A DNA stretch of 16,072 bases from CAYGAW01 sp964347945 (GCA_964347945.1 CAYGAW010000052.1:1-16072); one strand, 5' to 3'. Numbered from the stretch's first letter, positions 1-6,730 are shown. The notes: generated by a model not told the origin, from the letters alone. Numbers and translations are program-made.

Positions 1-179
1 TGGTGGTGTTTGATCTTCAGATGAATCAAGTAGTTTCTGAGGTCCTGAACAGCTACATCCAGAACACTCTTGCTTAAGTGTCTCTGATAGAAGGCTAGGT
101 CATTCAAGTATTGTCTGACGGTTACATCAGTGCAACCTTTAAGTTTCAGGTCTATGATAAAGCTTTGAATGATGTCGAT
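1..179 (-). CDS. Partial tyrosine recombinase (XerA-like), N-terminal core-binding domain
   Basis: The minus frame runs off the left edge and encodes an alpha-helical segment containing 'IIQSFIIDLKLKGCTDVTV', then 'RQYLNDLAFYQRHLSKSV' and 'LDVAVQDLRNYLIHLKI'. This matches the SAM-like, DNA core-binding domain at the N-terminus of tyrosine recombinases: a helix, a short loop, the T-x-x-T/V-x-x-Y-L-x-D-L pattern, then a 'L..V...D.R.YL..L' helix. The catalytic domain with R, H and Y would lie outside the window. The frame is open up to position 278, but no ATG, GTG or TTG precedes the domain. The codon where a start would be expected (177-179, before Asp-Ile-Ile-Gln) reads ATC, one base from ATG. 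It may therefore be a start-codon loss, a frameshifted gene, a non-canonical start or an assembly error. The domain call rests on pattern recognition and no active-site residue is visible. Confidence 0.5.
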   Translation of the reverse strand, partial: MDIIQSFIIDLKLKGCTDVTVRQYLNDLAFYQRHLSKSVLDVAVQDLRNYLIHLKIKHH

Positions 180-190
180 GGGTAAGGAAT

Positions 191-198
191 ACTTAAAT
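191..198 (+). promoter_or_regulatory. Possible TATA-like box (ACTTAAAT)
   Basis: An A/T-rich ACTTAAAT motif lies about 80 bp before the proposed start of the membrane protein gene at 281. It would place transcription near position 220. The motif overlaps the open frame of the recombinase fragment on the other strand, so it could be coincidental. Confidence 0.22.
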
Positions 199-280
199 GA
201 GGTTGCTGAGAACTCCAGTACAGGTCTCTGGGCAAAGGAAGTAGCGGAACAACTGCTTGAGGACGCGAGTTGATGACATT

Positions 281-703
281 ATGGCAAGGCGAATGAGGCG
301 GCGATTGTCATCGATGGCATATTTCATGCGAAAGACCTACTGGAGAATAGTGACCGCAAAACCTTCACTAATCGTCATTGCTCTCATATTGATCGCGGCT
401 TCCGTCTTCCTGCTTGGGGGTGGAGTCTACGACTTTTTGGAGAGGCCTCTTGTAGCAGTTTTCCAAGCAGGTGGAACTTTCATATCCTTCTATCCCTATG
501 CCCTTAACGAACAGCTTCTGATTGAGAGCATTTCCACCATGATCTTCTACGCGATTGGCGTTGCAGGTTTTCTCCTAGCGTATCAGAGCACCAAATATGC
601 CTACCGACCTCGCCAAGCCTTCATCTTCCTCCTAGTAGGTTGCGTCTTGGTAGTCGTTGCGTACATCTTTATTGAGCGTTCTCTACTCACAAAGTTTGGC
701 TAG
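281..703 (+). CDS. Small archaeal membrane protein with three transmembrane helices
   Basis: This predicted integral membrane protein has 140 residues from the ATG at 281; an in-frame TTG at 257 would add eight. A basic N-terminus (MARRMRRRLSS) precedes helix 1 ('PSLIVIALILIAASVFLLGG'). A loop with 'GGVYDFLERPL' and 'FYPYALNEQLLIES' follows, then helix 2 ('MIFYAIGVAGFLLAY'), a basic turn (KYAYRPRQ), and helix 3 ('FIFLLVGCVLVVVAYIFIE'). The positive-inside rule puts the N-terminus and the helix 2-3 turn in the cytoplasm. Overall shape faintly recalls the membrane part of OST3/OST6-type oligosaccharyltransferase subunits, but I cannot confirm this and the function is unknown. The gene is convergent with the M20 peptidase gene downstream and appears to stand alone. 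ATG starts at 293 and 314 are also possible. Confidence 0.75.
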   Translation: MARRMRRRLSSMAYFMRKTYWRIVTAKPSLIVIALILIAASVFLLGGGVYDFLERPLVAVFQAGGTFISFYPYALNEQLLIESISTMIFYAIGVAGFLLAYQSTKYAYRPRQAFIFLLVGCVLVVVAYIFIERSLLTKFG

Positions 704-806
704 CTTAGAGAAGCGCCGCGATTGGCTGACTGCCTAGGCGCCTTCTACTGCAGCCACTGGTTTGGACTTCTCGACCTCTTGGGGGGCGCCAAACGAAGGA
801 TCAGTT

Positions 807-1970
807 TCAAGGTGTTCCAGATGGTTTACTGGTAAGCAGATTCTCAAGAACCTTCGTGAATTCAAGCAGCCTATCTACGTAGATGAACTCGCCTTTGATG
901 TGACCTGTATGTCCTGGTCCGACTATGGCCGTCTTTATTCGCGCGTTATGATATAGATAGGTCGAGTCAGTTCTTCCCAACTCTATTCGCATCGAAGGAC
1001 TGTAGCCAAGAGTAGCTGAGACCGCTCTTTCAACTAACGAGACGATTTCGTCGTTCCTACCGATTGCATATGGTGCCTGAGCAGGGCGGCTGAAGCTACA
1101 TTCTACTTGGACTGTCTCAACCCTCCCTAGCGTTAGACGTATGGCTTCTTCTATCTCTTCAAGGTCTTCGCCGGGAAAGAGTCTTCTTTCACATCTGATT
1201 TCGCATTCTCCTGGAATGATGTTGATTGCCCTTCCACCCTCAATCGTGGCAACGTTTATGGGCATCTCTGCTTCAAAATCATCCACCTTGAATCGTCCCG
1301 GCGGAATCTCTTTCAGAGCCTCTACTACCTTCATCATGTCGTATATGGCGTTCTTTCCCTCTTTTGGCGTAGCAGAGTGCGCTTCTTTTCCAATGGTTTT
1401 CACCTTGAAAGCCAACCGTCCAGTGCATCCAACACTGAGTGTCAGTTTGTCACCCACTACGGTGGGTTCAACATTTATGCCATAGTCTGCCGTGAATCCG
1501 GGATGCTTTGAGAGAAAAAAGGGCGTTCCTAACCGTCCGACTCCGCGATAGGCGATTGCGTTGTCTTCGTAGTTTACGAATTGGACAATCAACTTCGCGA
1601 ATCTCGAATCTTCGAGTCGTGAAAGCGCAGAGAGTGTGGCGGCTATTCCCCCTTTGGCATCTGAAGAGCCGAGGCCATACATCCTGCCGTTCATTAGCGT
1701 GGGTCTGAGGGCGTCGTTCCATCCCTTCGCAGGGGAGACCGTGTCAAAATGCGTGTTTATCAGAAAGGTTTTCTTTCCATCAAACTCCCTTTCAGCCGTA
1801 ATGTTGCACAGCTCATCGACGGCCACAGTGAAGCCTAACTGCCGGAGCTGATCTGACAGAAAGGCTGAGCAATCTTTCATTCCATCGGCGACTTGGTCAG
1901 GCGCAATCTGATAGGTAGGAAACCTGATTAGTTGCTTAAGCATTTTAACCGGGTTCGTTTGACTATTCAT
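807..1970 (-). CDS. M20-family metallopeptidase/deacylase (ArgE/DapE-like)
   Basis: This is a dinuclear-zinc hydrolase of the M20 family, which cleaves N-acyl or peptide bonds in the cytoplasm; the exact substrate cannot be read from sequence. Numbered from the ATG at 1970 (387 aa), visible elements are the HxD metal site 'NTHFDTV' (H74, D76), the bridging Asp in 'GLGSSDAKGG' (D104), the catalytic region 'NYEDN' (E135, D136), 'NVEPT' (E168), the lid/dimerisation-domain His in 'KEAHSA', 'INIIPGECEIRCERR', and the C-terminal metal His in 'GPGHTGH'. The usual Glu-Glu pair is Glu-Asp here. The open frame extends to a TTG at 2018, but a TATA-like TTATTTAA lies inside that extension. The ATG at 1970, preceded by GGATTAAGAGA, is therefore the better start. 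It is divergent from a second M20 gene. Confidence 0.88.
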   Translation of the reverse strand: MNSQTNPVKMLKQLIRFPTYQIAPDQVADGMKDCSAFLSDQLRQLGFTVAVDELCNITAEREFDGKKTFLINTHFDTVSPAKGWNDALRPTLMNGRMYGLGSSDAKGGIAATLSALSRLEDSRFAKLIVQFVNYEDNAIAYRGVGRLGTPFFLSKHPGFTADYGINVEPTVVGDKLTLSVGCTGRLAFKVKTIGKEAHSATPKEGKNAIYDMMKVVEALKEIPPGRFKVDDFEAEMPINVATIEGGRAINIIPGECEIRCERRLFPGEDLEEIEEAIRLTLGRVETVQVECSFSRPAQAPYAIGRNDEIVSLVERAVSATLGYSPSMRIELGRTDSTYLYHNARIKTAIVGPGHTGHIKGEFIYVDRLLEFTKVLENLLTSKPSGTP

Positions 1971-2007
1971 TCTCTTAATCCAGCGTCCTCTGAACCAACG
2001 TTGAGAG

Positions 2008-2015
2008 TTAAATAA
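2008..2015 (-). promoter_or_regulatory. TATA-like box (TTATTTAA) upstream of the minus-strand M20 gene
   Basis: TTATTTAA on the minus strand lies 38 bp before the ATG at 1970 and would give a short leader carrying the purine-rich GGATTAAGAGA. The reverse complement TTAAATAA could also serve the divergent plus-strand M20 gene starting at 2074. This placement argues against the upstream TTG at 2018 as a start. Confidence 0.5.
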
Positions 2016-2062
2016 CAAGAGGATATTAGGTTTTCATGTAGCTACGTGTGTGAACTAGTCGT

Positions 2063-2067
2063 GGTGA
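2063..2067 (+). promoter_or_regulatory. Ribosome-binding site GGTGA deciding the TTG start at 2074
   Basis: GGTGA is a canonical archaeal Shine-Dalgarno core, six bases before the TTG at 2074. An in-frame stop overlaps it, so translation must begin downstream of this point. Confidence 0.55.
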
Positions 2068-2073
2068 AGTAGT

Positions 2074-3285
2074 TTGAGTTCCTTATCATACGAGCTTGAT
2101 CTCCTATCAAGGATGGTTGAGATCGATACAAACTCTGTGACGAAAAGTGGATACAACGAATGTGCGTCGATAATTGTAGAAGAAGCTAAACGCAACGCTT
2201 TGGATGTGGAAATAGTTGATGGCGAGAAGGCGGCCAAAGACGGGCTGCCACGTCCAAACGTCATCGTGACCTTAGATGCCGGGTCTGACGTTACCCTTCT
2301 TCTTGAATCCCATTTCGACATTGTGCCGCCGGGGGCAGACTGGGACTATCCCCCATTCAAGTTGACAATTGAAGATGGGAAAGCGTATGGCCGGGGGGCT
2401 GCAGACAATAAATCAGGCATTGCAGTGGCTATGGGAGCGATGCGCCGTTTGGGGAAAAGGCGCGATTTAGACGTCAATCTCAAACTGATTGCCGGCGTTG
2501 ACGAAGAGATTGGTGGAGAATACGGGGTTGATTATGTACTCAGTGACTACAAAATCAAAGGTGATGCAGGACTAGTCGTTGACGCGGGATCCGAGGGACT
2601 CTTCTTGGGTGCAAGCGGCGTAATCTGGGGCAAAATCATTGTGCAAGGGATACAGGGACACGCGGGATACCCCTTCAAAGCAAAGAACGCCATCGAAGAG
2701 GCAGTGAAGCTGCTCTCCGAGTTCGGAAAATACAGGAGCCAGGTCGAGGAGAAAGAGTCGTTGTTGAAAGCCCCATCCGAGGCGCCTAGGAGATTCGTTT
2801 GGGGACGATTCACGGTAACAATGATAAGAGCGTGGGAGAAAGAGAACATAATACCTGGCGCGTGCGAAATTCGCTTCGATCGGCGGCTCTTGCCCGAGGA
2901 GCCAGTGAAAGCCGCTGAGGAGGAACTCACGGATTTCTTTGAGCGAGCAATCAAGAAGACCGGGTGCAGAGCTTCTCTAGAGACTATCCATAGGCTTTCA
3001 GGTTACTACACGCCGAGCGATCACGTGTTTGTGCAAACGGTAGCTCGAAGCATGGCGAAGACTTTGGGTACGCGTCCACGGTTCGCTGGTGAGTTGGGAG
3101 GAAATGATGGAAGCTTCTTTGCCAAAAACGGGATTCCGGTCGTCTGCTACGGACCGATTAGGGCAGACACTAACTATCATGGGGTCAATGAGTTCGTGCA
3201 TCTTGAAGACCTCCGAAACGTCAGAGACGTCATAGTCAGTCTGGGTGGAGCTCATAGAGACGAGATAGTTCAAACAGGCGCATAG
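2074..3285 (+). CDS. M20-family metallopeptidase/deacylase with complete active site
   Basis: This second M20-family dinuclear-zinc hydrolase has 403 residues. The metal and catalytic residues are all present: H80 and D82 in 'LESHFDIVPPG', bridging D111 in 'GRGAADNKSG', the Glu pair E144-E145 in 'GVDEEIGGEYG', D170 in 'VVDAGSEG', and H369 in 'NYHGVNEF'. The lid-domain His is H196 in 'IQGHAGYP', and the 'ENIIPGACEIRFDRRLLPEE' strand is typical of ArgE/DapE-type enzymes. The start is a TTG; an in-frame TGA at 2065-2067 rules out an upstream start. A GGTGA ribosome-binding site (2063-2067) fits the archaeal 16S 3' end. It differs enough from its divergent neighbour to be an older paralogue with probably a different substrate. 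Succinyl-diaminopimelate desuccinylase, acetylornithine deacetylase or a broad dipeptidase are all possible. Confidence 0.9.
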   Translation: MSSLSYELDLLSRMVEIDTNSVTKSGYNECASIIVEEAKRNALDVEIVDGEKAAKDGLPRPNVIVTLDAGSDVTLLLESHFDIVPPGADWDYPPFKLTIEDGKAYGRGAADNKSGIAVAMGAMRRLGKRRDLDVNLKLIAGVDEEIGGEYGVDYVLSDYKIKGDAGLVVDAGSEGLFLGASGVIWGKIIVQGIQGHAGYPFKAKNAIEEAVKLLSEFGKYRSQVEEKESLLKAPSEAPRRFVWGRFTVTMIRAWEKENIIPGACEIRFDRRLLPEEPVKAAEEELTDFFERAIKKTGCRASLETIHRLSGYYTPSDHVFVQTVARSMAKTLGTRPRFAGELGGNDGSFFAKNGIPVVCYGPIRADTNYHGVNEFVHLEDLRNVRDVIVSLGGAHRDEIVQTGA

Positions 3286-3302
3286 AACGGCGAATGGGGT
3301 AC

Positions 3303-3821
3303 TTACCGCGTCTTATTCTTGGCCCCCAGAAGATATGCAACGAAATTCGTTAAGAGGTGAATAGGCGGCGTCACAACCAGGATTATCAAGATCCAGGAAA
3401 TTTGCGGCGATTGTCCTATTGCGGCGGCGAATAGGAATGCACCGAGTATAAAATCGAGCTGGTCCGCCAAAGGCACGGGAGACCCGGGGGTTAGTCCTAG
3501 CCGTCTCTTCATGAAGGAGTCCATCAGGTCGCCCACTAGTGCCCCAAGCGAGAGCGTGAATCCCAGCAAGGCCGATTGTTGACCAAAGGGTACGAATTGC
3601 TGGGCGAAGCCTACCAAGGTCCCAACGATCAGCCCAGCGAGGAGACCTCGAACTGTCTTGTGTGAGCCGAGAATGGGTTTGCCGTCGGGAAAGAGCCGAC
3701 CAGCATCAACTGGGCGGCCTCCGCCAAAAATCACCGGCGCCGCGTTGGCGCAATAGGCTGGGAATATGAAGTACATGGCATGAATGAAAGTTTCAATCAC
3801 GTCGATGATCGATATTGACAT
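3303..3821 (-). CDS. carS: CDP-archaeol synthase (CarS family)
   Basis: This is a membrane CTP-transferase of the CarS (DUF46) family, which attaches CMP to the unsaturated archaetidic acid precursor in archaeal phospholipid synthesis. The 172-residue length is normal. Family motifs appear in order: 'FPAYCANAAPVIFGGGRPVD' near residues 20-39, 'LFPDGKPILGSHKTVRGL' near 43-60, 'GALVGDLMDSFMKRRLGL' near 93-110, and 'PLADQLDFILGA' near 117-128. About five hydrophobic segments alternate with these. The Asp and Lys-rich cytosolic loops probably hold Mg-CTP. The ATG at 3821 is preceded by 'AGAAAGGAATGA', a plausible ribosome-binding site. The gene follows radB on the same strand with a 34-bp gap and is likely co-transcribed. 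It is convergent with the M20 gene that ends at 3285. Confidence 0.93.
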   Translation of the reverse strand: MSISIIDVIETFIHAMYFIFPAYCANAAPVIFGGGRPVDAGRLFPDGKPILGSHKTVRGLLAGLIVGTLVGFAQQFVPFGQQSALLGFTLSLGALVGDLMDSFMKRRLGLTPGSPVPLADQLDFILGAFLFAAAIGQSPQISWILIILVVTPPIHLLTNFVAYLLGAKNKTR

Positions 3822-3855
3822 AGTCTTTCATTCCTTTCTCTGATCGATACATGAA

Positions 3856-4557
3856 CTAGCCATAGTCGAGGATCCCCGCTTTTTCCAGTGTAACATAGCA
3901 GCTTGCTGGGCGTTTGTGTCTCGGATGCTTTTGACGGATAGCTTTCAAGACGCCTTTTTGACCGGCGTGTTTCAAGCTCAACACTACGCTTGACCAAAAC
4001 TTGAGAGTGCGTGTGGCGACGGGTTCTACTCTGTTGAACTTGCGTAGGAAGACACTTCGAACCTGACTGGTGATAAAAACGGCTACTCGTCGGGTTTTAG
4101 CAACCTCAGCTAGGGAGGCAACTTGTCCATTCAACTCTCGATTGAGGGTGAAAGTTGCATCAGGACCCCCGAGTTCGACTCTATACAGGGACGTAATAGT
4201 GTCAATGACTATGAGGCCGAATTTCTCTGATACGTATCTGTCAAGGTGCCCTATTACGTGTCCCTGTTCTCTGAATGTGGTTGGTTGCATCAGAATGATC
4301 TTCGAGGAGATTTTCTCAAGGTCTCGATGAGCTATTTGCGACAATCGTTGAGTCGAGAAGGCTCCGTCTGAGTCAATGAACAAGGTTTTTTGCCCACTTC
4401 TTGCGCAGAAGACTGCACATTGGATCGCCAAGGAGGTTTTTCCAGTTTCTGCCTCTCCGTAAGCCAAGGTCACACCAGGTAGTGGGAGCCCCCCTTCCAG
4501 CAGCGTGTCAAGCGAACTGCAACCAGTCGTAAGCGTCTCGTACAAGCCTCTCCGCAC
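3856..4557 (-). CDS. radB: RadB-like RecA-fold ATPase (archaeal recombination mediator)
   Basis: RadB is a truncated RadA/RecA paralogue of archaea, thought to assist or regulate homologous recombination. The 233-residue protein is one core ATPase domain without the N-terminal helix-hairpin-helix region of RadA, the usual RadB architecture. Visible features are an N-terminal 'LTTGCSSLDTLLEGGLPLPG', Walker A 'GEAETGKTS' near residues 34-42, 'LFIDSDGAFSTQRL' near 59-72 (matching the RadB 'YIDTEG..ERF' element), Walker B 'LIVIDTITSLYR' near 115-126, and a 'VFITSQVRS' strand. A basic C-terminal stretch (KAIRQKHPRHKRP) could contact DNA. A TATA-like CTTTATAA lies about 25 nt before the ATG, so the transcript is probably leaderless. 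carS follows closely downstream. Confidence 0.85.
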   Translation of the reverse strand: MRRGLYETLTTGCSSLDTLLEGGLPLPGVTLAYGEAETGKTSLAIQCAVFCARSGQKTLFIDSDGAFSTQRLSQIAHRDLEKISSKIILMQPTTFREQGHVIGHLDRYVSEKFGLIVIDTITSLYRVELGGPDATFTLNRELNGQVASLAEVAKTRRVAVFITSQVRSVFLRKFNRVEPVATRTLKFWSSVVLSLKHAGQKGVLKAIRQKHPRHKRPASCYVTLEKAGILDYG

Positions 4558-4578
4558 AAAGCGAAGTAGAAGTAGAAA

Positions 4579-4586
4579 TTATAAAG
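4579..4586 (-). promoter_or_regulatory. TATA box (CTTTATAA) of radB-carS, leaderless geometry
   Basis: On the minus strand CTTTATAA is centred about 25-26 nt before the radB ATG at 4557. That distance places the predicted transcription start at or next to the start codon. Confidence 0.6.
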
Positions 4587-4666
4587 GATTACCGCTTGAA
4601 TCGAAGGAAACTTTCGTTTCTGCCGGTGTCGCGCTTTGAGGTAGTCATAGGGCTTTGATTCATAAC

Positions 4667-4674
4667 ATATTTAA
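4667..4674 (+). promoter_or_regulatory. TATA box (ATATTTAA) upstream of the structured leader
   Basis: ATATTTAA resembles an archaeal TATA box. Transcription would begin near 4695, about 100 nt before the ATG at 4794. This differs from the near-leaderless spacing elsewhere in the window and leaves room for a structured leader or a separate small RNA. Confidence 0.5.
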
Positions 4675-4688
4675 GAGACTAGGAAGGA

Positions 4689-4746
4689 CGTCGATTCGGA
4701 CGCCAAGCATGAGGAAGCTTGGTGAATCGCCCCATCTGAGCGGGGT
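4689..4746 (+). ncRNA. Candidate structured leader or small RNA with consecutive hairpins
   Basis: Three consecutive inverted repeats are readable. The first is CGTC/GACG (4689-4692, 4699-4702). The second is CGCCAAGC/GCTTGGTG (4701-4708, 4717-4724; eight pairs with one G-U and an 8-nt loop ATGAGGAA). The third is GCCCC/GGGGT (4729-4733, 4742-4746; five pairs with one G-U and an 8-nt loop ATCTGAGC). The first and second share bases 4701-4702, so they may be alternative folds. They follow a TATA-like box and precede the RuvC-fold gene. The loops hold a C-box-like ATGAGGA and a D-box CTGA, but spacing is unlike a normal C/D guide RNA. It fits none of the riboswitch classes I know. This could be a cis-regulatory leader, an independent sRNA, or chance pairing in a GC-rich stretch. 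Confidence 0.35.
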
Positions 4747-4793
4747 ATCTTGCGAACTGCGACTTAAGCAATGACTATCACAAGTGTAGCCAT

Positions 4794-5429
4794 ATGGAAG
4801 CGAAAATCGCGCTGGCAACCGTTTCGGGAAAAGCCTATTACAGGTTGGTGAAGGCAGTCAAAGCAAAAAGGCTGCCCTTCCTAAGTCTGAGACCGTGGGA
4901 CCCCATCCCTCTGGACGTTCAGGTCGTGGTAACCACCGAGAAAGAGAGGCCCTCAGTGACTCACTCCAATGTTTTGATCTTCAACGAGGAAGACGATCCT
5001 ACAAGCATAATCAGTGAAGCAATTCGAATCGCACAAGGAAAGCGAAAGTTCGAAGTCGTGACGGTCGGAATCGACCCTGGCAAACGATCTGGACTTGCGA
5101 TCCTTGGTGATGGCCACCTCGTACGAACCATCAACTGCTCCGGTGTGAGAGAAACCGTCAAGGCAGTGTCGAGGGCGATCCATGAAGTTCCGGCGGCGCA
5201 ATACGTCGTGAAGGTGGGGGATGGTGTCCCTCCCTATACCCAGAAACTACTGCAGTTCTTGGACGAATCCTTACCTGACGAGGTGGACATACAAATCGTG
5301 CGTGAAGCTGGGACCAGTAATTTCACTAAGGAGACTTCCCATCGAAGGGAACTAAAAGATGCGATGTCTGCCATCAAGATCGCTGGAAGAAACGGCAAAG
5401 ACTTGCCGAGGAGGACAAAGGCATGGTGA
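4794..5429 (+). CDS. RNase H/RuvC-fold nuclease-like protein
   Basis: This 211-residue protein has two parts. Residues 1-85 form an alpha/beta region ('VQVVVTTEKERP', 'VLIFNEEDDP') that I do not recognise. Residues 88-200 form an RNase H-like domain. The first strand 'VVTVGIDPGKRSGLAILGDG' carries D94 in the Gly-Ile-Asp-Pro-Gly pattern typical of RuvC and YqgF resolvases. A central strand has 'VVKVGDGVPP' (D143), a later one 'IQIVREAGTS' (E171), and a final helix 'RRELKDAMSAIKIAG' supplies D189. This acidic set could bind two metals for DNA or RNA cleavage, though which residues are catalytic is inferred. Its last seven bases overlap the downstream kinase gene, so the two are almost certainly translationally coupled and probably act together. 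No clear ribosome-binding site precedes the ATG. A structured leader lies upstream. Confidence 0.72.
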   Translation: MEAKIALATVSGKAYYRLVKAVKAKRLPFLSLRPWDPIPLDVQVVVTTEKERPSVTHSNVLIFNEEDDPTSIISEAIRIAQGKRKFEVVTVGIDPGKRSGLAILGDGHLVRTINCSGVRETVKAVSRAIHEVPAAQYVVKVGDGVPPYTQKLLQFLDESLPDEVDIQIVREAGTSNFTKETSHRRELKDAMSAIKIAGRNGKDLPRRTKAW

Positions 5430-6715
5430 AACGAACGGTTGAGTCGGGCAAGACCATTCTCGTTGAGGGTCCCGCATCAGTAGAAATCCTCTCGGGGAAG
5501 GTCAACATCCTGGGTGCAGCTGCCAAGAGAGGAGAAAGGCTCATAATCCGAGAGGGTAAACGAGCACCTTTTGAAGTCGACAAACGAGCTTCTTTCGATC
5601 TAACGTTGGGCAATGGGGCCTCTTCTGAAGAGATCGAGGGGAGCACAATTCCTCCCTCTTGGAAGGCCGCTCTGACTGATATTTTTTCCCGAGGGAAACC
5701 GGTAACGGTTATGGTGATCGGCGACATAGACTCCGGCAAAACGAGTTTCTGTACGTTTCTTGCAAACGAAGCAGTGCGAACGAAACGGAGAACTGCAATT
5801 ATTGATGCTGATCTGGGGCAGTCGGATATCGGCCCCCCGTCAACCATTGGGTTCAGCCTCATCAAATCATCCGTGAAGGATCTCTTTGAGATAGAGGCAG
5901 AGCGGGCGTATTTCGTGGGGGCTACCAGTCCTACAGGAGCTGCGAAACGCGTGCTGGAGGGACTGACTACTCTAAAAGCGCAAGCTTCAGACTTGGATAT
6001 TGATTTCTTGATCATAAACACTGATGGGTGGATTGAAGGTGAACAGGCTACAGAGTACAAGGCAAGTCTGGTTGAGCATGTTAGGCCTGATGTAGTCGTG
6101 GGGACGCAGCACGGAGAAGAGCTAGCGCCTATTTTGGACGCTTTAGATAAAGCGAAAACCTTGACAGTGCGCGCTTCACCCGCAGTACACAAGAGGAGCA
6201 GGGAGAAACGTAAAATCCTGCGTGAACTAGCTTATGCAAAGTACCTGAAAAACGCCAAAGTCGAGTCGTTTCCTCTAGATTGGATCAAGGTTGAGGGCGG
6301 GTTCTTCGGTGTTGGCCGAGCCTTGACACGTGAACAGATGAGACTTGTCAGAGACGCGGTCGGGAGATACGCTCCCATCTACAGTGAAGAAACGCTGACA
6401 CGAGTCCTCGTTGTTTTGCGGAAGGGTCAATGGGTCGATGAAGAAGAGGTCAAGAAGGCTGAGGAAAAACTAGGAAAGCAACTGAAAGTGATCCTAGAGG
6501 GGGAAGAAGACGGCTTACTAGTTGCTCTTAACAATGAACGGGGCGAATTCCTCGGGATAGGGGTCCTCTGTGGAATTGACTACAAACGACGAGTGCTGAA
6601 AGTCTACACTCCGGTAACCGAGGACGTAGCGAGCCTTCGTTTCGGACAAATGAAACTCGATAAAAACGGTCGAGAGATCGGCTTAAGCACGATTCTCACA
6701 GGTTACAATTGGTAG
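5423..6715 (+). CDS. Clp1/Grc3-family polynucleotide 5'-hydroxyl kinase
   Basis: Clp1/Grc3 (Nol9) family enzymes transfer phosphate from ATP to the 5'-OH end of RNA or DNA; an archaeal Clp1 has been shown to be a polynucleotide kinase. The 430-residue protein has an N-terminal beta-rich domain (about 1-85: 'VEGPASVEILSGKVNILGA'), a P-loop core with Walker A 'GDIDSGKTSF' (residues 100-109), the Clp1-type 'IIDADLGQSDIGPPSTIG' (126-143), 'YFVGATSPTG' with a basic helix that may be the lid, 'IINTDGWIEG' (197-206), and 'DVVVGTQ'. A C-terminal domain follows ('LLVALNNERGEFLGIGVL'). It starts inside the RuvC-fold gene with a 7-bp overlap. In eukaryotes Grc3 works with the Las1 nuclease; pairing with a different nuclease fold here is suggestive but unproven. 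It converges on the helicase gene, with 15 bp between them. Confidence 0.87.
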   Translation: MVKRTVESGKTILVEGPASVEILSGKVNILGAAAKRGERLIIREGKRAPFEVDKRASFDLTLGNGASSEEIEGSTIPPSWKAALTDIFSRGKPVTVMVIGDIDSGKTSFCTFLANEAVRTKRRTAIIDADLGQSDIGPPSTIGFSLIKSSVKDLFEIEAERAYFVGATSPTGAAKRVLEGLTTLKAQASDLDIDFLIINTDGWIEGEQATEYKASLVEHVRPDVVVGTQHGEELAPILDALDKAKTLTVRASPAVHKRSREKRKILRELAYAKYLKNAKVESFPLDWIKVEGGFFGVGRALTREQMRLVRDAVGRYAPIYSEETLTRVLVVLRKGQWVDEEEVKKAEEKLGKQLKVILEGEEDGLLVALNNERGEFLGIGVLCGIDYKRRVLKVYTPVTEDVASLRFGQMKLDKNGREIGLSTILTGYNW

Positions 6716-6730
6716 AACTCTGCCAGGCGA

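Noticed and set aside
3..77. Plus-strand frame ending in TAA at 75-77, as a possible C-terminus of an upstream gene
   Set aside because: It is antisense to the recombinase-like frame, which shows convincing domain character; the 24 residues show no family pattern.
1141..1851. Several plus-strand frames opposite the first M20 gene
   Set aside because: They are shadows of the M20 gene, are rich in Ser/Arg, and lack start signals or family motifs.
4689..4760. tRNA or standard C/D box guide RNA in the structured leader
   Set aside because: No acceptor stem, anticodon arm or T-arm can be arranged. The C-box-like ATGAGGA deviates from consensus and its 20-nt spacing to CTGA is too long for a typical archaeal guide.
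5374..6192. Minus-strand frame of 272 codons opposite the Clp1-like kinase
   Set aside because: Long open antisense frames are common opposite GC-balanced genes; the composition is Ser/Arg/Pro-rich and no motif is seen, while the plus frame has complete Clp1 motifs.
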